DNA of 8,029 nt. It comes from Candidatus Dadabacteria bacterium (GTDB taxonomy: Bacteria > Desulfobacterota_D > UBA1144 > Nemesobacterales > UBA2774). The stretch spans positions 1 to 8,029 of the forward strand of contig JAGVLR010000160.1 in the NCBI GenBank assembly GCA_020054175.1, in the 5' to 3' direction. Positions 6,137 to 8,029 of this stretch are shown in pieces; position 1 is the stretch's first letter, and each line of letters begins with the position of its first letter. Below the pieces are notes generated by a model. The model was not told the origin of the DNA. It was given only the letters and a program-made list of their open reading frames with translations, and searched no databases. A program made the position numbers and the translations under genes.

Positions 6137-6885
6137 TCCCAAAAGGCATATTCATAACGGGCACAGACACGGGAGTAGGCAAAACCGTGATAACAGCAGC
6201 CCTTGCCCTCTCTCTTAAAAACGCCGGGCTCAACGTCGGCGTCATGAAGCCGATACAATCCGGCTCTTCCCTGCCGGGCATGACCGATATCGAATTTCTG
6301 CGGGCGGTGCTCGCCGAAAAGGAGCCTTCCCCCGACGATTGCATATACAGTTTCGAGGCGCCTCTCTCGCCGCACGCGGCGGCGGTTCTTTCGGGAGAAA
6401 CCATAGACCCCGGAAAGATAAAGTCTGCATACGGAAGACTCGCATCCTCACGCGACGTAGTCCTCGTCGAAGGGGCGGGCGGACTTCTCGTTCCCATACT
6501 CGACGACTATCTCATGGCCGACCTCGCCCGCGATCTCTCTCTTCCGCTGCTCGTCGTAGCGCGTCCCGGTCTCGGCACCGTCAACCACACGGCGCTCACA
6601 ATCGAGTGCGCCCGCCGAAGGGGGCTCACGGTCCTCGGAGTCGTCATCAACGCTTTCCCGGATTCTCCCGGGCTGGCGGAGCTGACAAACCCTTCCGCCA
6701 CCATAAAACAGACCGGCGCGCCGATACTCGGAATCTATCCGGAAGACCCGTCTCTTCACGTAGGAGAAGGGGCTCCCGGGGCCATGCATGAGCTCTCTCC
6801 GCGCGCCTTCGCGCCGATACTCGGCGGTTATTTCGACGAAGAGAAATTTATTTCCGGTCTCCAAAAAAAAATTAATCTTTTCTGA
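6115..6885 (+). CDS. bioD: Dethiobiotin synthetase
   Basis: A 256-residue ATP-dependent enzyme that closes the ureido ring of 7,8-diaminopelargonate with CO2 to give dethiobiotin, the penultimate step of biotin synthesis, in the cytoplasm. It has the P-loop GTDTGVGKT (16-24), KPIQSG (45-50) containing the catalytic lysine equivalent, the EGAGG motif (119-123) and PGLGTVNHT (151-159), all in the usual BioD order. VVINAF (177-182) marks the nucleotide-base binding strand. Length is slightly above the usual 220-240 residues. The start is ambiguous because a 12-bp duplication provides ATGs at 6115 and 6127; 6115 is favoured because a weak GAGG (6099-6102) lies 12 bases before it. A run of nine A residues (6863-6871) lies within the last codons. 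No bioA, bioB or bioF is in the window. Confidence 0.95.
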   Translation: MTPHMTPLPKGIFITGTDTGVGKTVITAALALSLKNAGLNVGVMKPIQSGSSLPGMTDIEFLRAVLAEKEPSPDDCIYSFEAPLSPHAAAVLSGETIDPGKIKSAYGRLASSRDVVLVEGAGGLLVPILDDYLMADLARDLSLPLLVVARPGLGTVNHTALTIECARRRGLTVLGVVINAFPDSPGLAELTNPSATIKQTGAPILGIYPEDPSLHVGEGAPGAMHELSPRAFAPILGGYFDEEKFISGLQKKINLF

Positions 6886-6963
6886 ACTTTTTCACACCCC
6901 GGAAAGACTCGTTAGCCTGTTTTTACGGCCCTTCGGCGCGCTTCCGGCTGGTCCGCGGCAAAC

Positions 6964-6991
6964 TTGACAGATTCCCACGTTATGATATACA
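6964..6991 (+). promoter_or_regulatory. Candidate promoter of the respiratory (act-like) operon
   Basis: A perfect TTGACA (6964-6969) and TATACA (6986-6991, 4/6) are separated by 16 bases in the 175-base gap after bioD. This predicts a leader of about 60 bases before the cytochrome gene, whose ATG is preceded by AAGG (7049-7052) at eight bases. No clear terminator for bioD was found between 6886 and 6960. Confidence 0.5.
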
Positions 6992-7060
6992 TACTAGGCG
7001 TTTTTTGAGTACGAGATTTACACTTCCAAATGGACACACTCCATAGCTAAGGTAAATAGG

Positions 7061-7630
7061 ATGAGTAGACGGATAAAATTGCTTTTAGTACCTGTACTGT
7101 CTATTTTCGTTTTTGTCGGATTCTATTTTTTCGACAATGCGGAAAGCAGTGACAAAGGGCCCGTTCAGCCCATCAGATTCAGTCACAAGATACACGCCGG
7201 CGAGGATCAGATTCCGTGTCAGTACTGCCATAGCTTTGTCGAAGTGTCTCCCAACCCTGGCATTCCCTCTATGCAGAAATGCATGGGATGCCATACGCAT
7301 ATAACGGGACGCGACGTCGATTATGACTTTAACGGAACTAATATCAACATCCAGGCCGAGATCGCGAAGGTCAGGGAGTTCTGGGCCAAGAAAGAGCCCA
7401 TACCCTGGATCAAAGTCAACTCCATGCCGGAATATGTCCACTTCAATCACAAGAGGCATATAAAGAGAGGCTTCGATTGCGCCGTTTGTCACGGCGACGT
7501 CGCCAGCATGGATCAGGTGCATAAGGTCAACAACATGAACATGGGTTTCTGTATAACTTGTCATACGGAAAACGCCAAGAACCACGAAGAGCTGACCAGC
7601 CTGAAAGACTGCCTGACCTGTCATTATTAA
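7061..7630 (+). CDS. actA: Pentaheme c-type cytochrome, ActA-like subunit of alternative complex III
   Basis: A 189-residue exported cytochrome with an N-terminal hydrophobic signal or anchor (about 6-24). It has five CXXCH heme c motifs: CQYCH (53-57), CMGCH (74-78), CAVCH (140-144), CITCH (164-168) and CLTCH (184-188). Extra histidines, H42 and H45 in FSHKIHAG and H127, H130 and H133 in VHFNHKRH, are likely distal ligands. The order FSHKIHAG, CxYCH, PSMQKCMGCH, PIPWIKVNSMPEYVHFNH and MGFCITCH follows the ActA family of alternative complex III and its relatives such as QrcA, which usually has six hemes. It would pass electrons from the membrane quinol module to periplasmic acceptors. The ActB-like gene starts 13 bases later. 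The gene looks less GC-rich than its upstream neighbours. The symbol is by family resemblance only. Confidence 0.85.
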   Translation: MSRRIKLLLVPVLSIFVFVGFYFFDNAESSDKGPVQPIRFSHKIHAGEDQIPCQYCHSFVEVSPNPGIPSMQKCMGCHTHITGRDVDYDFNGTNINIQAEIAKVREFWAKKEPIPWIKVNSMPEYVHFNHKRHIKRGFDCAVCHGDVASMDQVHKVNNMNMGFCITCHTENAKNHEELTSLKDCLTCHY

Positions 7631-7643
7631 TTTGGAGGAGGAG

Positions 7644-8029
7644 ATGTCTCAAGACAAAAAGGGTGGTATTAAGAGACGGGATTTTCTCAAGATTATCGGA
7701 GTAGCCGGCGGCACTGCAGCCGTAACCGGCGGATGCTCCGAGCCTGTTGAGCAGCTGATCCCATACGTCATCCCGCCCGAGGGCATTATCCCCGGGGTAC
7801 CTAACTGGTATGCAAGCACCTGCAGGGAATGTCCGGCGGGCTGCGGTATTCTCGTGAAGAACCGCGAAGGGCGGGCCATAAAAATAGAAGGCAACCCTAA
7901 TCATCCGGTCAACAAAGGAGCTAGCTGTGCCCAGGGGCAGGCCATATTGCAGGGCCTCTATAACCCCGACCGCACCAGGTCCCCGCTTCTGACGAACGAC
8001 CTCGGCAGGCGCCAGCCCACAGGCTGGGA
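7644..8029 (+). CDS. actB: TAT-exported molybdopterin-oxidoreductase-like subunit, ActB-like (3' truncated by window)
   Basis: Only the first 128 residues are present; the frame is open to the window edge. The N-terminus has a twin-arginine signal (KRRDFLK, 10-16) followed by a hydrophobic stretch ending in GGC (C31). The segment EPVEQLIPYVIPPEGIIPG resembles the conserved start of ActB proteins of alternative complex III. Next is a Cys pattern C60-x2-C63-x3-C67 with C95 in KGASCAQGQA, the [4Fe-4S] motif of the molybdopterin oxidoreductase family, and the stretch GRAIKIEGNPNHPVN, also family-typical. In characterised ActB proteins I recall this cluster motif as degenerate, so its retention is notable. 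GGAGGAGGAG (7634-7643) forms a strong ribosome binding site 13 bases after the cytochrome gene, showing operon structure. It could equally belong to a Qrc- or Psr-like complex; the missing C-terminus and downstream genes would decide. Confidence 0.82.
   Translation, partial: MSQDKKGGIKRRDFLKIIGVAGGTAAVTGGCSEPVEQLIPYVIPPEGIIPGVPNWYASTCRECPAGCGILVKNREGRAIKIEGNPNHPVNKGASCAQGQAILQGLYNPDRTRSPLLTNDLGRRQPTGW

Noticed and set aside
5865..6497. Minus-strand open frames across the DUF59-bioD junction
   Set aside because: They overlap two well-supported plus-strand genes and give Arg/Ser/Pro-rich translations without domains.
7527..7904. Minus-strand open frame across the cytochrome-ActB junction
   Set aside because: It lies opposite heme-binding and twin-arginine motifs on the plus strand and has no recognisable domain.
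1..8029. CRISPR array, insertion sequence or phage attachment site
   Set aside because: No spaced direct repeats, transposase or integrase motifs, or terminal inverted repeats were found; the only exact direct repeats noted are the two 12-bp tandem duplications.

Overview
The window is GC-rich, densely coded bacterial chromosomal DNA carrying housekeeping, metal-handling and respiratory genes. No transposase, phage gene, CRISPR array, rRNA or tRNA was seen. An exported pentaheme cytochrome, a TAT-targeted molybdopterin-family subunit and a membrane-anchored cupredoxin suggest a Gram-negative bacterium with a periplasm. The gene mix resembles what is found in poorly cultivated Desulfobacterota-like or Dadabacteria-like lineages, but this placement is an impression and is not demonstrated by the sequence.

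Layout. Positions 3-215 (minus) encode a 70-residue basic protein that looks like a ribbon-helix-helix DNA-binding protein; its start codon sits so close to a good -10 box that its mRNA may be leaderless. Positions 493-1584 (plus) encode a site-2-type membrane metalloprotease with two C-terminal CBS domains. Positions 1681-3909 encode a complete Cu(I)-exporting P1B-type ATPase (CopA), followed 22 bases later by a small membrane-anchored cupredoxin-like protein (3932-4303); these two form a copper export and handling unit. A minus-strand cold-shock protein with a TTG start (4464-4664) diverges from a plus-strand thiol peroxidase (tpx, 4857-5375) across a 192-base region with a candidate promoter on each strand. 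Next come a MIP18/DUF59-type Fe-S maturation protein with an unusual low-complexity N-terminal extension and a GTG start (5548-6075), and dethiobiotin synthetase bioD (6115-6885). The window ends in the first two genes of a respiratory operon: a pentaheme c-type cytochrome resembling ActA of alternative complex III (7061-7630) and the beginning of a TAT-exported molybdopterin-oxidoreductase-like subunit resembling ActB (from 7644, cut by the window edge).

How the genes fit together. CopA moves Cu(I) out of the cytoplasm and the anchored cupredoxin is well placed to bind it outside. Tpx removes peroxides, and the DUF59 protein assists Fe-S cluster assembly; both protect or supply metalloenzymes. 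The ActA/ActB-like pair probably begins a quinol:acceptor oxidoreductase that continues beyond 8029.

Nothing here is clearly an undescribed system. The points most worth checking are the intact four-cysteine Fe-S motif in the ActB-like protein, the Cys/Met-only candidate metal site of the cupredoxin, and two independent exact 12-bp tandem duplications, one across the tpx stop codon and one across the bioD start codon.
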